Source: UMGS1601 sp964617585 | GTDB taxonomy: Bacteria; Bacillota; Clostridia; Oscillospirales; Ruminococcaceae | Reading direction: 5' to 3' | NCBI GenBank assembly: GCA_964617585.1 | Contig: CAZTXS010000003.1 | Location: forward strand, 1-64,000 | DNA length: 64,000 nucleotides | Shown here: positions 42,847 through 52,626 of the stretch, piece by piece | Numbering within the stretch: position 1 is the stretch's first letter | Layout: the number at the start of each line of letters is the position of its first letter | Notes under the pieces: generated by a model | Databases searched by the model: none | Seen by the model: only the letters and a program-made list of their open reading frames with translations | Told to the model about the DNA's origin: nothing | Program-made: the position numbers and the translations under genes

Positions 42847-43791
42847 TTATTTTCCGAGAGCCTCTTTTGCCGTCTTAATAATATTTTCAGACGATAAACC
42901 GAATTCCTTTAACAGCTCAACGGCAGGTCCTGAATGACCGAATTCATCATTTACGCCTATTTTTACAACCCTTGTTGGCAGGTTTTCTGATACAACGTCA
43001 CTTACAGCAGAACCAAGTCCGCCGATTACGCTATGCTCTTCGACTGTAAGAAGAAGTCCTGTATCCTTAGCTGCTTCAAGAATAATATCCTTATCAATCG
43101 GCTTGATGGTGTGGATATTAATAACTCTTGCATTAATTCCGTCTTTTTTAAGCTCTTCAGCGGCAGTAAGCGCCTCGGAAACCATGAGTCCCGTTGCGAT
43201 AATAGCAATATCGTTTCCATCTGTCAGCTTTATACCCTTGCCAAGCTCAAATTTATACGTTTCTCTATCATTAAACACAGGCGCAGCTAAACGTCCGAAT
43301 CTTAAATAAACAGGTCCCTCGTGCAGGATTGCAGCCTCAACAGCCGCTTTAGCTTCAACATCATCAGCAGGATTAATAATTGTCATTCCCGGAATGGTTC
43401 TCATAAGAGCAATATCCTCGTTGCACTGATGAGTAGCTCCGTCCTCACCGACCGAAATACCTGCATGAGTAGCTCCGATTTTAACATTCAAATGAGGATA
43501 GCCTATTGAGTTTCTCACAATTTCATATGCTCTTCCTGCCGCAAACATTGCAAATGTAGAAGCAAAAGGAATTTTGCCCGTTGCCGCCATTCCTGCGGCA
43601 ACACCCATCATGTTAGCTTCTGCAATACCGCAGTCGAAAAATCTTTCAGGGTATTTTTTCTTAAAGATTCCTGTTTTAGTTGCAGCCGCAAGGTCTGCAT
43701 CAAAAACATATAGATTTTCATATTTATCAGCCAGTTCTGCTAAAGCCTCACCATAGCTTTCTCTGGTAGCCTTTTTAATTATTTCGCTCAT
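42847..43791 (-). CDS. Transketolase, C-terminal (pyrimidine-binding) subunit
   Basis: A 314-residue protein covering the pyrimidine and C-terminal domains of transketolase: DADLAAATKTGIFKKKYPERFFDCGIAEANMMGVAAGMA, GEDGATHQCNEDIALMR and EEHSVIGGLGSAVSD. The enzyme is split into two genes, as in many Clostridia and archaea. It starts 3 bases after the N-terminal subunit gene. Pentose-phosphate carbon exchange is the expected role. Confidence 0.93.
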   Translation of the reverse strand: MSEIIKKATRESYGEALAELADKYENLYVFDADLAAATKTGIFKKKYPERFFDCGIAEANMMGVAAGMAATGKIPFASTFAMFAAGRAYEIVRNSIGYPHLNVKIGATHAGISVGEDGATHQCNEDIALMRTIPGMTIINPADDVEAKAAVEAAILHEGPVYLRFGRLAAPVFNDRETYKFELGKGIKLTDGNDIAIIATGLMVSEALTAAEELKKDGINARVINIHTIKPIDKDIILEAAKDTGLLLTVEEHSVIGGLGSAVSDVVSENLPTRVVKIGVNDEFGHSGPAVELLKEFGLSSENIIKTAKEALGK

Positions 43792-43794
43792 CTT

Positions 43795-44634
43795 TTAGCC
43801 CTCCAATGCCTTTAAAGTATTATTTAATTCGTCCATTGCTTTCTCGTATTGCTCGGCATTAGGCGCAGAACCGTGCCATGAAACCTGATTTTCCATAAAA
43901 GAAACGCCTTTTCCCTTGACGCTTTTCTGAATAATTGCAACAGGCTGTCCTGAAATCTTTTCAGCTTCATCAAAAGCAGCTTCAAGCTTGTCAAAGTCGT
44001 GAGCGTCAGTTTCAATAACGTGCCATCCGAAAGCCTCGAATTTTTCCTTGATAGGATATGGAGAACAAACATCCTCAACAGGACCGTCGATTTGTAAGCC
44101 GTTATTATCAACTATTGCAATCAGGTTATCAAGCTTCTTATGGGATGCGAACATTGCAGCTTCCCACACCTGACCTTCTTCAATCTCTCCGTCGCCGAGT
44201 ATTGTATAAACCTTATAAGGCATATTTGAAAGCTTTCCGCTGAGCGCCATTCCGCAAGCCGCCGAAATACCCTGTCCTAATGATCCCGACGACATATCAA
44301 CGCCCGGAATATGAATACAAGGGTGTCCTTGAAGCAAAGCGCCTATATGTCTTAATGATTTAAGCTCGTCAGTTGAGAAAAATCCTTTGTTAGCCAAGGT
44401 TGAATAAAGTGCAGGCGCAGTATGTCCTTTTGAAAGAACCAGTCTGTCCCTGTCCGCCATATCAGGGTTTTTAGGGTCAACATTCATCTTAACAAAATAA
44501 AGATATGTCAGCGTGTCAGCTATTGACAATGATCCTCCCGGATGTCCGGACTTTGCATTATAAACGCCCTCTATTATACCCTTACGAATTTTGCAGGCTT
44601 GAATCTCAAGCTGTTTTTTAATTGTAACGTCCAT
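43795..44634 (-). CDS. Transketolase, N-terminal (ThDP-binding) subunit
   Basis: A 279-residue protein covering the ThDP-pyrophosphate domain: GHPGGSLSIADTLTYLYF, LSKGHTAPALYS, and the GDG motif (ILGDGEIEEGQVWEAAMFA) followed by IVDNNGLQIDG. It partners the C-terminal subunit encoded just downstream. It follows the HAD gene by 18 bases. Confidence 0.94.
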   Translation of the reverse strand: MDVTIKKQLEIQACKIRKGIIEGVYNAKSGHPGGSLSIADTLTYLYFVKMNVDPKNPDMADRDRLVLSKGHTAPALYSTLANKGFFSTDELKSLRHIGALLQGHPCIHIPGVDMSSGSLGQGISAACGMALSGKLSNMPYKVYTILGDGEIEEGQVWEAAMFASHKKLDNLIAIVDNNGLQIDGPVEDVCSPYPIKEKFEAFGWHVIETDAHDFDKLEAAFDEAEKISGQPVAIIQKSVKGKGVSFMENQVSWHGSAPNAEQYEKAMDELNNTLKALEG

Positions 44635-44652
44635 TTTATCAATCCTCCAAGA

Positions 44653-45465
44653 TTAATTTACTTTTGAAAATATATAATCTATCACGGCTGCGATAGCATT
44701 TTCATCACAAGATTCGGTTAATACCAGATCGGCGGTTTTCTTAACGGCTTCAACAGCGTTTGAAGGACAAACGCCCAAATCAGCTTCTTTTATCATTTCT
44801 ATATCGTTATTATAATCGCCTACTGCAACGATAGTAAAATCTTCAATACCGCAGAGCTTTCGCATTGCTTTCAGTGCAGAACCCTTTGAACTGCTTAGCG
44901 GAAGAATCTCAAAATAATTCAAATCGCTTCTTACAAAGTCAACTCCGGAAAAGTCTTTTTCCGAAACGTATTTTTCAACTTCGTCAAGGTTTTCCTTTGT
45001 GTCGGCGAACAAAACTTTATACCACTTATTTCCGATATGTTCAATGTCTGTGAAGTTAGGAGTTACCTTACATATTCTTATGTGATTTTTTTCAGTTTCA
45101 TTCAGACTTATGACATTGACTTTTTCAGTTAAAAGCTCACAACCGAGATTTGGAAACCTATCTAAAATTTCCGCTGTTATTTCTTTAGCGATAGGAGGTA
45201 CGAAAATATCAAAAATTGATTTATCCTTTTCCAAATCATATATCATACCGCCGTTAAACATTATCATCGGAAAATTAGCTTTAAAGTATTCAAAATACTG
45301 CGATGAAGCCTGATGAGCTCTGCCTGTTGCAATTGTAAACTTTCCTCCGGCTTTCTGAAACCTTTTTATCGCTTTCAAATTACCCTCTGACGGGATTTTA
45401 TTTGTCGGAAGAAAGGTTCCGTCCATATCAGTTATAAGCAGAACTTTTGAAATATCTTCAAACAT
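44653..45465 (-). CDS. Cof-type HAD-IIB family hydrolase
   Basis: A 270-residue HAD phosphatase with DMDGTFL (residues 13-19, nucleophile D13), a C2B cap, and the DxxGDYNNDIEMI-type motif IV (VAVGDYNNDIEMIKEADLGV). Such enzymes act on sugar phosphates or flavin nucleotides; the substrate cannot be told. The location beside transketolase is compatible with sugar phosphates but is weak evidence. Confidence 0.9.
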   Translation of the reverse strand: MFEDISKVLLITDMDGTFLPTNKIPSEGNLKAIKRFQKAGGKFTIATGRAHQASSQYFEYFKANFPMIMFNGGMIYDLEKDKSIFDIFVPPIAKEITAEILDRFPNLGCELLTEKVNVISLNETEKNHIRICKVTPNFTDIEHIGNKWYKVLFADTKENLDEVEKYVSEKDFSGVDFVRSDLNYFEILPLSSSKGSALKAMRKLCGIEDFTIVAVGDYNNDIEMIKEADLGVCPSNAVEAVKKTADLVLTESCDENAIAAVIDYIFSKVN

Positions 45466-45469
45466 AAAT

Positions 45470-46375
45470 CTATCTGACCTTCTTTAAAACACTTTCAAAA
45501 TACTCGGGAAGCTTACTGTCAAACTCCATATACTTCCCTGTTGCAGGGTGAATAAATCCTATCTTTTTTGCGTGAAGGCACTGACCCTCAATACCTTTGA
45601 ATGATTTGCCGTAAACATCATCGCCTAAAATGGGATGACCGATATAAGCCATATGAACCCTAATTTGATGAGTTCTTCCCGTTTCGAGATTAAATTTCAA
45701 AAGCGAATATTTATCAAACGATTCTAAAACTTTATAATGCGTGACTGCATTTTTTGAATTTTTATCTGTCACCGTCATCTTTTTTCGGTCGTGCTGATGC
45801 CTGCCTATAGGAGCGTTAATTGTGCTTTCTTCATCTTTCATATGTCCGCAGACAATACCGACATACTCTCTCGTAAAGGAATGATTTTTTATTTGCTCAG
45901 CTAAATGAGTATGAGCGTTATCATTTTTGGCAACTATTAAAAGTCCGCTTGTGAACTTATCAATTCTGTGAACTATGCCCGGTCTGATTACACCGTTTAT
46001 GCTTGAAAGACGACCTTTACAATGATATAACAAAGCGTTTACCAAAGTTCCGTCAGAATTCCCTGCCGCAGGATGAACAACCATGCCTTTGGGTTTATTT
46101 ACGACTAACAAATCATTATCTTCATAAACAATTTCTATAGGTATATTTTGAGGAATGACATCAAGGTCTGCCGGGTCGGGAATGTTAATCTCTATAATAT
46201 CCCCGATACGAAGCTTATAATTTTTATTAACAGAGGCAGAATTGATATTAATATTCCCCTCCTTGAGAAGCTTTTGTACCGAAGTACGGGATAAATCATC
46301 AATATTTTCAGCCAGCCACTTATCTATTCTTATTCCGTCGGTTTCTTCCGATACGGAAAGCTTAAAGCTCCTCAT
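45470..46375 (-). CDS. rluD: RluA/RluD family pseudouridine synthase
   Basis: A 301-residue protein with an N-terminal S4 domain (IRIDKWLAENIDDLSRTSVQKLL) and the RluA catalytic domain with the aspartate in HRIDKFTSGLLIVAKN. It modifies uridines in 23S rRNA, most like RluD (YlyB in Bacillus). It overlaps the end of lspA by 14 bases, the usual lspA-rluD pairing. Confidence 0.93.
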   Translation of the reverse strand: MRSFKLSVSEETDGIRIDKWLAENIDDLSRTSVQKLLKEGNININSASVNKNYKLRIGDIIEINIPDPADLDVIPQNIPIEIVYEDNDLLVVNKPKGMVVHPAAGNSDGTLVNALLYHCKGRLSSINGVIRPGIVHRIDKFTSGLLIVAKNDNAHTHLAEQIKNHSFTREYVGIVCGHMKDEESTINAPIGRHQHDRKKMTVTDKNSKNAVTHYKVLESFDKYSLLKFNLETGRTHQIRVHMAYIGHPILGDDVYGKSFKGIEGQCLHAKKIGFIHPATGKYMEFDSKLPEYFESVLKKVR

Positions 46376-47000
46376 TGTTTGAATCCTCTGGCTTTACGTT
46401 ATCGCTCTTTGTATGATTAAGGTCGGATGAAAGCTCGGTAATCATGTCTATTTCGTCTATTTCATCGTTATAGCTTTGAGCGCCGCCCAAAGTCCCTATA
46501 ACCATAGATTCCTTGATTTTTCTTTCTCTTATTGTTTCACCGATTAAAAATAAAATGCAAAATCCGATTGCGCCCGTGACAACACAGATGTCGGCAAAAT
46601 TAAACACAGGAAAATTGATAAAATCAGTTCTTATATAATCAATAACCTCTTTATATTTTATTCTGTCAATAAGATTACCTATTCCGCCTGCCATTATTAA
46701 AGACAGCATAACTATTTCTGATTTTAATTTAAACTTGCCCGATGCAATTAAAAAAAGAACAACAAAAATAGCCGCAGCAGCAATAATGACCAACAAAGCC
46801 GTCTTTCCTTCTAATATGCTCCATGCAGCCCCTTGGTTTCTGACATGAGTTATGCTGAATATATCGCATCCGCCTATATTCAGAGTATAAAATGTATCAT
46901 ATAAATCAATATTTGACATCACAAAGTATTTAATCGCCTGATCAATAAGAACAAGCGCTATAACTATAATAAGCGATAAAAAAATAATTTTAATCACCAA
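46362..47000 (-). CDS. lspA: Lipoprotein signal peptidase II with acidic C-terminal tail
   Basis: LspA with four membrane helices and the two aspartate motifs GGIGNLIDRI and FNFADICVV. It cleaves signal peptides of prolipoproteins. The family is normally 150-165 residues; this one has 212 because of a cytoplasmic tail of about 45 residues rich in D, E, S and N. The start is TTG 47,000 or GTG 46,997 after AAAAGGG; there is no ATG nearby. A hairpin (AGCGTT 47,009 with AACGCT 47,024) lies just upstream. Confidence 0.92.
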   Translation of the reverse strand: MVIKIIFLSLIIVIALVLIDQAIKYFVMSNIDLYDTFYTLNIGGCDIFSITHVRNQGAAWSILEGKTALLVIIAAAAIFVVLFLIASGKFKLKSEIVMLSLIMAGGIGNLIDRIKYKEVIDYIRTDFINFPVFNFADICVVTGAIGFCILFLIGETIRERKIKESMVIGTLGGAQSYNDEIDEIDMITELSSDLNHTKSDNVKPEDSNNEEL

Positions 47001-47041
47001 CCCTTTTCAGCGTTTGAATTTTCAACGCTTTACTCTGAACA

Positions 47042-47080
47042 AAACATAAGTTGCCAAAGATAATCTGACAACTTATGTTT
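47042..47080 (-). terminator. Terminator after ileS
   Basis: AAACATAAGTTG (47,042-47,053) and CAACTTATGTTT (47,069-47,080), perfect 12-base arms, followed on the minus strand by TGTTCAG. It ends the miaB-ileS unit 7 bases after the ileS stop. Confidence 0.75.
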
Positions 47081-47087
47081 ATAATAA

Positions 47088-49883
47088 TTATTCAGCAATA
47101 ACGCTATGACATCTGCTGCACAATGTCGGGTGGTCGCTGTGCGTTCCGACAGAATCGGAAAATCTCCAACATCTTTCGCATTTTTCTCCGCTTGCTTTTA
47201 CAACGTCGATTGAAATGCTTTCAAGCTCGCCTGAGAATTCTCCCTTGCCCTCTTTAAGGTCAACCTTTGAAACTATAAAGATTTCAGGAAGCTCATCAAC
47301 GAACTTAGATATTCGGTCAGCCGTTTCTCCATCGGCATATATAATGATGTCGGCTTCAAGCGACTTACCTATGACTTTGTCCGCTCTCTTTATTTCCAGA
47401 GCTTTCTTGACATCCTCTCTCAAAGCTGCAATCAAATCCCATTTCGCAATAAAATCATCGCTTGCAGCTACACCCGATTTTTCAGGCATATCGTTTAAGA
47501 ATACGCTCTTTTCGTTGTCCTTATACGAATGAGGAATATAACTCCAAATTTCATCAGCAGTAAACGACATAATAGGAGCAATAAGCCTTGTAACAGCGCT
47601 TAATATTTTGCACATTACTGTCTGAGCAGCTTTTCTGGAAACTGAGTTAACGCCGTCACAATATAATCTGTCCTTGATAATATCAAGATAGAAATTTGAC
47701 ATATCTATAACGCAGAAATTATGAATAGCCTGGAATACAATATGATAATCAAAGGCCTTATAAGCAGAGTTTACCTTATCAATAAGCTGATCAAGCTTCA
47801 TAATTGCCCATTTGTCCAGCTCTGACAATTCATCATCCGAAACTGCGTCTTTATCAAAATCAAATCCATCGGCATTAGATAAGTTACCCAAAATAAATCT
47901 TGCAGTGTTTCTTATCTTCTTATAAGCGTCTGAAAGCTGAGCGAGAATGTCGTTTGAGATTCTTATATCCGAATGATAATCACTTGAAGCAACCCAAAGT
48001 CTTAAAATATCCGCTCCGTATTTGTCGTTTATCTCATTAGGCTCTATACCGTTACCAAGTGATTTATGCATTACCTTGCCCTGTCCGTCAACAGTCCAGC
48101 CATGCGTGCAGACCGCTTTGTAAGGTGCTTCTCCGTTACATACAACAGAAGTAAGAAGTGATGACTGAAACCAGCCTCTATACTGATCAGCTCCCTCAAG
48201 GTACAGATCAGCGGGAGCGTTTAAATCTTCCCTTTCTTCTAAAACAGCTTTATGAGTAACTCCGCTGTCGAACCAAACGTCCAGAATATCCATTTCCTTT
48301 TCAAAATCTGAACATCCGCACTCGCATTTTACACTTTCGGGAATGAATTCTTCAGCGTTTTTTATATACCATGCGTCTGAGCCCTCAGCTCTGAATAAAT
48401 CAGAAATAGCTTTAATTGTTGTATCATTGCATATAGGCTTTCCGCAGTCTTTGCAATATATTACGGGAATGGGGACTCCCCAAGTTCTTTGTCTTGAAAT
48501 ACACCAATCGGAACGATCCTGAACCATTCCTTTAATTCTGTCCTCGCCCCAGGCGGGTATCCATTCTACATTCTCTATTGCCTTAATAGTTTCTTCTTTA
48601 AAATTCTTAACCGAGCAGAACCACTGTTCGGTAGCTCTGAATAATATCGGCGATTTACATCTCCAGCAATGCGGATACTGGTGTTCGATGTCCTGAATTG
48701 CAAATAAAGCGCCGGTTTCTTTCAAATGCTCTGCTATTACTTTATTAGCTTTATCGGTAGTAAGACCCTCAAATATACCTGAGTCTTTTGTAAGAACTCC
48801 TTTACCGTCAACGCCTACAACGATGCCGATGTCATCGTACTTTTTACATACCTCAAAGTCGTCAACGCCGTATCCGGGAGCTGTATGAACGCAGCCTGTA
48901 CCGCTCTCCAGAGTAACATGATCTCCCAAAATAACAGGTGAAGGACGATTCATGAAAGGATGCTCGGTTTTTATACCCTCAAGCTCGCTTCCTTGGAACT
49001 TCGCAATAATCTCATAATTTTCAATTCCGGCTTCCTGCATTGTAACAGGAACCAGGTATTCAGCCATTACATAATTCTCACCGTTTTCAGCCTTAACAAC
49101 GGCATATTCATAACTCGGACCAAGGCAGATAGCCAAGTTGCCGGGAAGCGTCCATGTGGTAGTTGTCCAAATTACAAAAAACGTCTTATCAAGGTCAATT
49201 CCCTTTTCAGTAAACAAGCCTTTATCATCAGAAACCTTGAATTTAACGTATATCGACTGACACGGGTCGTCTGAATATTCAATTTCAGCTTCGGCTAATG
49301 CCGTTTGACATTCAGGACACCAATAAACCGGCTTTAAGCCTTTATAAACATAACCTTTTTTTGCAAATTCGCCGAAAACCTCGACTTCTCTGGCTTCAAA
49401 TTCAGGCTTAAGTGTCAGATAAGGATTATCAAAATCGCCCAGAATACCAAGTCTTTTAAACTGTTTCTTTTGATTTTCAACAAAAGACAAAGCAAAATCC
49501 TTACAGTGTTGTCTAAGCTCAACAGGAGGAATCGCACCGTTCTCAACACCGATTGATTTCATCGCCTTAAGCTCAATCGGCAGACCGTGAGTGTCCCAGC
49601 CCGGAACGTAATGCGAGCGATAACCGCTCATATTCTTATACTTTACTATTATATCTTTGAGAACTTTGTTCAGAGCCGTTCCCAAATGAATGTCGCCGTT
49701 AGCATATGGAGGTCCGTCATGCAAAGTATAATCAGGCTTTCCCTCGTTGCGTTTGATTATATCCTCATAAAGCTTTTCCTCTTCCCATTTTTCAAGCATT
49801 TCAGGCTCTCTTTTAGGAAGATTTCCTCTCATGGGGAATTCTGTCTTGGGTAAATTCAAAGAATTGTTATAATCCTGTGGCAT
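47088..49883 (-). CDS. ileS: Isoleucyl-tRNA synthetase
   Basis: About 931 residues. The HIGH-type motif is GDIHLGTALN, the KMSKS loop reads VMHKSLGN, WDTHGLPIE and the editing domain follow, and a C-terminal zinc motif is present (CERCWRF and LCSRC). It charges tRNA(Ile). I chose ATG 49,883; a TTG six bases upstream is nearer the TAGGAG site and is possible. There is no T-box leader: only 15-21 bases separate it from divIVA, so it relies on the operon promoter. Confidence 0.96.
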   Translation of the reverse strand: MPQDYNNSLNLPKTEFPMRGNLPKREPEMLEKWEEEKLYEDIIKRNEGKPDYTLHDGPPYANGDIHLGTALNKVLKDIIVKYKNMSGYRSHYVPGWDTHGLPIELKAMKSIGVENGAIPPVELRQHCKDFALSFVENQKKQFKRLGILGDFDNPYLTLKPEFEAREVEVFGEFAKKGYVYKGLKPVYWCPECQTALAEAEIEYSDDPCQSIYVKFKVSDDKGLFTEKGIDLDKTFFVIWTTTTWTLPGNLAICLGPSYEYAVVKAENGENYVMAEYLVPVTMQEAGIENYEIIAKFQGSELEGIKTEHPFMNRPSPVILGDHVTLESGTGCVHTAPGYGVDDFEVCKKYDDIGIVVGVDGKGVLTKDSGIFEGLTTDKANKVIAEHLKETGALFAIQDIEHQYPHCWRCKSPILFRATEQWFCSVKNFKEETIKAIENVEWIPAWGEDRIKGMVQDRSDWCISRQRTWGVPIPVIYCKDCGKPICNDTTIKAISDLFRAEGSDAWYIKNAEEFIPESVKCECGCSDFEKEMDILDVWFDSGVTHKAVLEEREDLNAPADLYLEGADQYRGWFQSSLLTSVVCNGEAPYKAVCTHGWTVDGQGKVMHKSLGNGIEPNEINDKYGADILRLWVASSDYHSDIRISNDILAQLSDAYKKIRNTARFILGNLSNADGFDFDKDAVSDDELSELDKWAIMKLDQLIDKVNSAYKAFDYHIVFQAIHNFCVIDMSNFYLDIIKDRLYCDGVNSVSRKAAQTVMCKILSAVTRLIAPIMSFTADEIWSYIPHSYKDNEKSVFLNDMPEKSGVAASDDFIAKWDLIAALREDVKKALEIKRADKVIGKSLEADIIIYADGETADRISKFVDELPEIFIVSKVDLKEGKGEFSGELESISIDVVKASGEKCERCWRFSDSVGTHSDHPTLCSRCHSVIAE

Positions 49884-49904
49884 CTGCAAAAAGTCTCCTA
49901 ACCG

Positions 49905-50651
49905 TTAGTTATTTTTTCCGAATTTTAAATCGCCGTAATGACCGTCGTCAACAGGCGTATATTTATTTCCTTCATAGTGGAAATTTTCCTGAGAGTTCGT
50001 TGACTGAGAAGCTATTTCCTGAGCCTTGTCTATTATAGCTTTGCTTTCTTCAAGCTTCTTCTCACGAGCTTCTTTCTCTGCAATAATCTGTTCAACGTCG
50101 TCCTCAGAAATCTCAGGAAGTTCCATAATCAGCTTAAGCTGCTTATTATAAAGCTCGGTAAGCTGCGCCTTGAACCTTGTAACCTCAACCTTTAGCTTTG
50201 CAAGGTTTTCCGCTTCCTGCTCGCTTTGTATCTTAGAGGATTTGATTCTGTATTCTGTTTTCTCTGTATTTTCTTTGATAAGCGTTTCGCACTTAGCCTT
50301 ATGCTCGCGAACGATTCTGTCACATTCTTCAGCGCTTTGACGGGATACAATTTCCTGCTTCTCACGAGCCTCGTTCAAAATAGCCTCGGCTTCGGCTTTT
50401 GCGTCTGCAATAATCCTATGTCCCTGTTTCTGAGCGCCAAGAAGAGCCTCTTTTATAGCTTCCTCATCATTTCTGTACTCATTAATCTTTTCAACAAGCT
50501 TAATAATTTTCGCTTCGCTTTCCTGATTTTGAGCAACCACATCGGCAAAAGTTTTTGAAAGACCGAGAAGATATTCGTCAACATCCTCTGATTTGTAACC
50601 GAATGTAGCTTTTTCAAAGGTTTTTTCAGCTATATCGTTTGGATTAATCAT
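49905..50651 (-). CDS. divIVA: DivIVA domain-containing protein
   Basis: A 248-residue coiled-coil protein beginning INPNDIAEKTFEKATFGYKSEDVDEYL, the DivIVA membrane-binding and first-coil signature, followed by heptad repeats to about residue 210 and a polar tail. DivIVA senses membrane curvature at division sites and poles. Order sepF-ylmH-divIVA-ileS matches Bacillus, with ylmG missing. Confidence 0.94.
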   Translation of the reverse strand: MINPNDIAEKTFEKATFGYKSEDVDEYLLGLSKTFADVVAQNQESEAKIIKLVEKINEYRNDEEAIKEALLGAQKQGHRIIADAKAEAEAILNEAREKQEIVSRQSAEECDRIVREHKAKCETLIKENTEKTEYRIKSSKIQSEQEAENLAKLKVEVTRFKAQLTELYNKQLKLIMELPEISEDDVEQIIAEKEAREKKLEESKAIIDKAQEIASQSTNSQENFHYEGNKYTPVDDGHYGDLKFGKNN

Positions 50652-50672
50652 AATTATTGCCTCCAGACAACG

Positions 50673-51458
50673 TTAATCATATTTTTTAATCGTTATGTGT
50701 AAACGATTTTTCCTTGACAGTCCGTTAACCGAACTTAATAAAAATTTTCCATACCCTCTGATGGAAAAGACAATACCTTCACACATTTCAGCGTTGGGAG
50801 TGTAAATCTCATCATAATCAGCTATTATGCCTTTTGACTTAATAAGCTCAGAAGCTTTGTACCTGCTTATATTTACGGCAAGAGCCACTACACAGTCAGC
50901 TCTTAACGAGGCGACTGTTCCGTTGATATTGATAAACTTCTGTTCTGTAACAACGTCTGACAAATCAAAGCCCGATTTTGCCTTTACACCTATTTTACCT
51001 ATTTTATGTACATTTTCAAGTATTAAAGGTAGTATTTTGTCAATCACAAAAACTATTGACTTATCATCAGCGATAATAATATCTCCTATACACTCTCTGG
51101 CGATTTTTAAAGCCATTAAACTGCCTAATATGTCCCTATGAGCCAATCTGTCGCAGCTTCTGTGTGTAAAAGTAACTCCCTTTACAGGAAAGGAATTAGC
51201 GTCTATATCACGAAAAGACGGAAAAACACCAAGAACAAGTCTGTTTGCGTCTTTATATCCGCCGAAAAATTCATAGTTTTTAAATTTTAAAGAATCAAGC
51301 GTCTGCCGAGCAATTTTAGACTGTCTGCCATCCAAAAAGAAAGAAAACTTCTTTGTATATTTTTCATCAGCAATATCAGTCCAGTCAATAATTTTATCAA
51401 CAAGAAGCTGATCCTGTTTTGATAAGTTCTTCAGAAAATCCCTGTTAAACTCTTTCAT
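50673..51458 (-). CDS. ylmH: YlmH family S4 RNA-binding protein
   Basis: A 261-residue protein: a YlmH N-terminal domain (RQTLDSLKFKNYEFFGGYKDANRLVLGVFPSF), then an S4 RNA-binding domain at the C-terminus (SLRADCVVALAVNISRYKASELI). Bacillus YlmH binds stalled ribosomes in quality control. It overlaps the sepF stop by one base. Confidence 0.93.
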   Translation of the reverse strand: MKEFNRDFLKNLSKQDQLLVDKIIDWTDIADEKYTKKFSFFLDGRQSKIARQTLDSLKFKNYEFFGGYKDANRLVLGVFPSFRDIDANSFPVKGVTFTHRSCDRLAHRDILGSLMALKIARECIGDIIIADDKSIVFVIDKILPLILENVHKIGKIGVKAKSGFDLSDVVTEQKFININGTVASLRADCVVALAVNISRYKASELIKSKGIIADYDEIYTPNAEMCEGIVFSIRGYGKFLLSSVNGLSRKNRLHITIKKYD

Positions 51459-51880
51459 TAAAAGCTGTAGCCGTTATTTTCCAATTCGCTCATTAAGTCA
51501 ACGCCCGAAAATCCCACATTTTTAGGCATAATTGCAAAGGTCTTTTGAGCCATCATTTTAATATCGGCGCCGTTTGCATATGCTACTCCTGACAAAAAGT
51601 CGAGAATTCTCTTTGCGTCCTCGCTTCTTACTGTTTCAAGATTAAGAAGCACTGTTTTTTGGTCGTTCAAATCATCGCCTATAGCTTTAACTTCAGAAAA
51701 ATCTGTAGGTCTTGCAAGAACAATCTGTAATGTTGTTGTGGCAGCAATCTTGACCTCTCTGTTTCTCTTATCTTTGATTTCGTCCACTGTCATTTCGTCT
51801 CTGCCATAGATAGCTTCATAATCTCCTCCGGATTCATCACTGCCTATGAATAGATTCCTAAAGCTTTGCATAACACTCAT
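51458..51880 (-). CDS. sepF: Cell division protein SepF
   Basis: A 140-residue SepF: N-terminal amphipathic membrane helix (SVMQSFRNLFIG) and a core beta domain (IVLARPTDFSEVKAIGDDLNDQKTVLLNLETVRSEDAKRILDFLSGVAYA). It anchors FtsZ to the membrane. It follows the yggS gene by 2 bases. Confidence 0.95.
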   Translation of the reverse strand: MSVMQSFRNLFIGSDESGGDYEAIYGRDEMTVDEIKDKRNREVKIAATTTLQIVLARPTDFSEVKAIGDDLNDQKTVLLNLETVRSEDAKRILDFLSGVAYANGADIKMMAQKTFAIMPKNVGFSGVDLMSELENNGYSF

Positions 51881-51882
51881 TT

Positions 51883-52626
51883 TTATACCTCCAAATATTT
51901 TCTCGCTCCAAAGAGCTTTGTTCCGATTCTCACGAGATTAGAGCCATATTTTACAGCCTTGGCATAATCTCCCGACATACCAACTGATAACACATTCATG
52001 TTGATACGATTTAATTTCTTTTGTCCTATCTCCTGATAAAGTTCCTGCAGATTTGCATATATCCTTTCATCGGCATTAACCGGCGGTATAGCCATTAATC
52101 CGTTAATCTGAACATTCTCAAGCTCGGATATATTTTTGGCAAGCTCTAAAACATTTTCTTTATGAACACCGCTTTTTGAGCTTTCTTCGCCGATATTAAC
52201 TTCTATCAGGATATTAATTTTTCTGCCTGACCTTTTAGCTTGCCTATCAATCTCAGAAGCCAGTTTAAAACTGTCAACAGACTGAATTTGAGAAACTTCG
52301 TCAATAATGTACTTAACCTTATTGGTTTGCAAATGACCTATAAACTGCACCTCACAGGGCTTGTAAAAGTCTTTTTTTGATAAAAACTCCTGCACTCTGT
52401 TTTCACCCAGCAAATCAATACCCTGATCAATTGCAAAATTGATAAGCTCGGGATCAACAGTCTTGGTAACAGCCATAATTCGTATATTATCGTCAGCTTC
52501 TCTGTATTTAGACTTACTATCTATAATATTATAACATATTTCTTTATAGTTTTCAACTAGATATTTAAATTTTTTAGCCTGAATCTCCTGATTCTGATTT
52601 GGTTGTTGTTGTGGAAACGACTTCAT
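51883..52626 (-). CDS. yggS: YggS family pyridoxal phosphate-binding protein
   Basis: A 247-residue PLP-binding protein (PLPBP) with MAVTKTVDPE (PLP lysine in AVTKT), GENRVQEFLSK, FIGHLQTNKVKYI and LSVGMSGDYAKAVKYGSNLVRIGTKLFG. It buffers PLP and affects amino-acid homeostasis. The ATG at 52,626 has a GAGGGGG site but places the first 18 codons inside the previous gene, giving a glutamine- and asparagine-rich start (PQQQPNQNQ) not seen in the family. Confidence 0.92.
   Translation of the reverse strand: MKSFPQQQPNQNQEIQAKKFKYLVENYKEICYNIIDSKSKYREADDNIRIMAVTKTVDPELINFAIDQGIDLLGENRVQEFLSKKDFYKPCEVQFIGHLQTNKVKYIIDEVSQIQSVDSFKLASEIDRQAKRSGRKINILIEVNIGEESSKSGVHKENVLELAKNISELENVQINGLMAIPPVNADERIYANLQELYQEIGQKKLNRINMNVLSVGMSGDYAKAVKYGSNLVRIGTKLFGARKYLEV

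Noticed and set aside
43824..44111. Alternative frames inside the transketolase genes
   Set aside because: They shadow a strong ThDP-domain frame and show no family features.
49884..49904. T-box riboswitch before ileS
   Set aside because: Only about 20 bases separate divIVA and ileS, so there is no room for a leader RNA.
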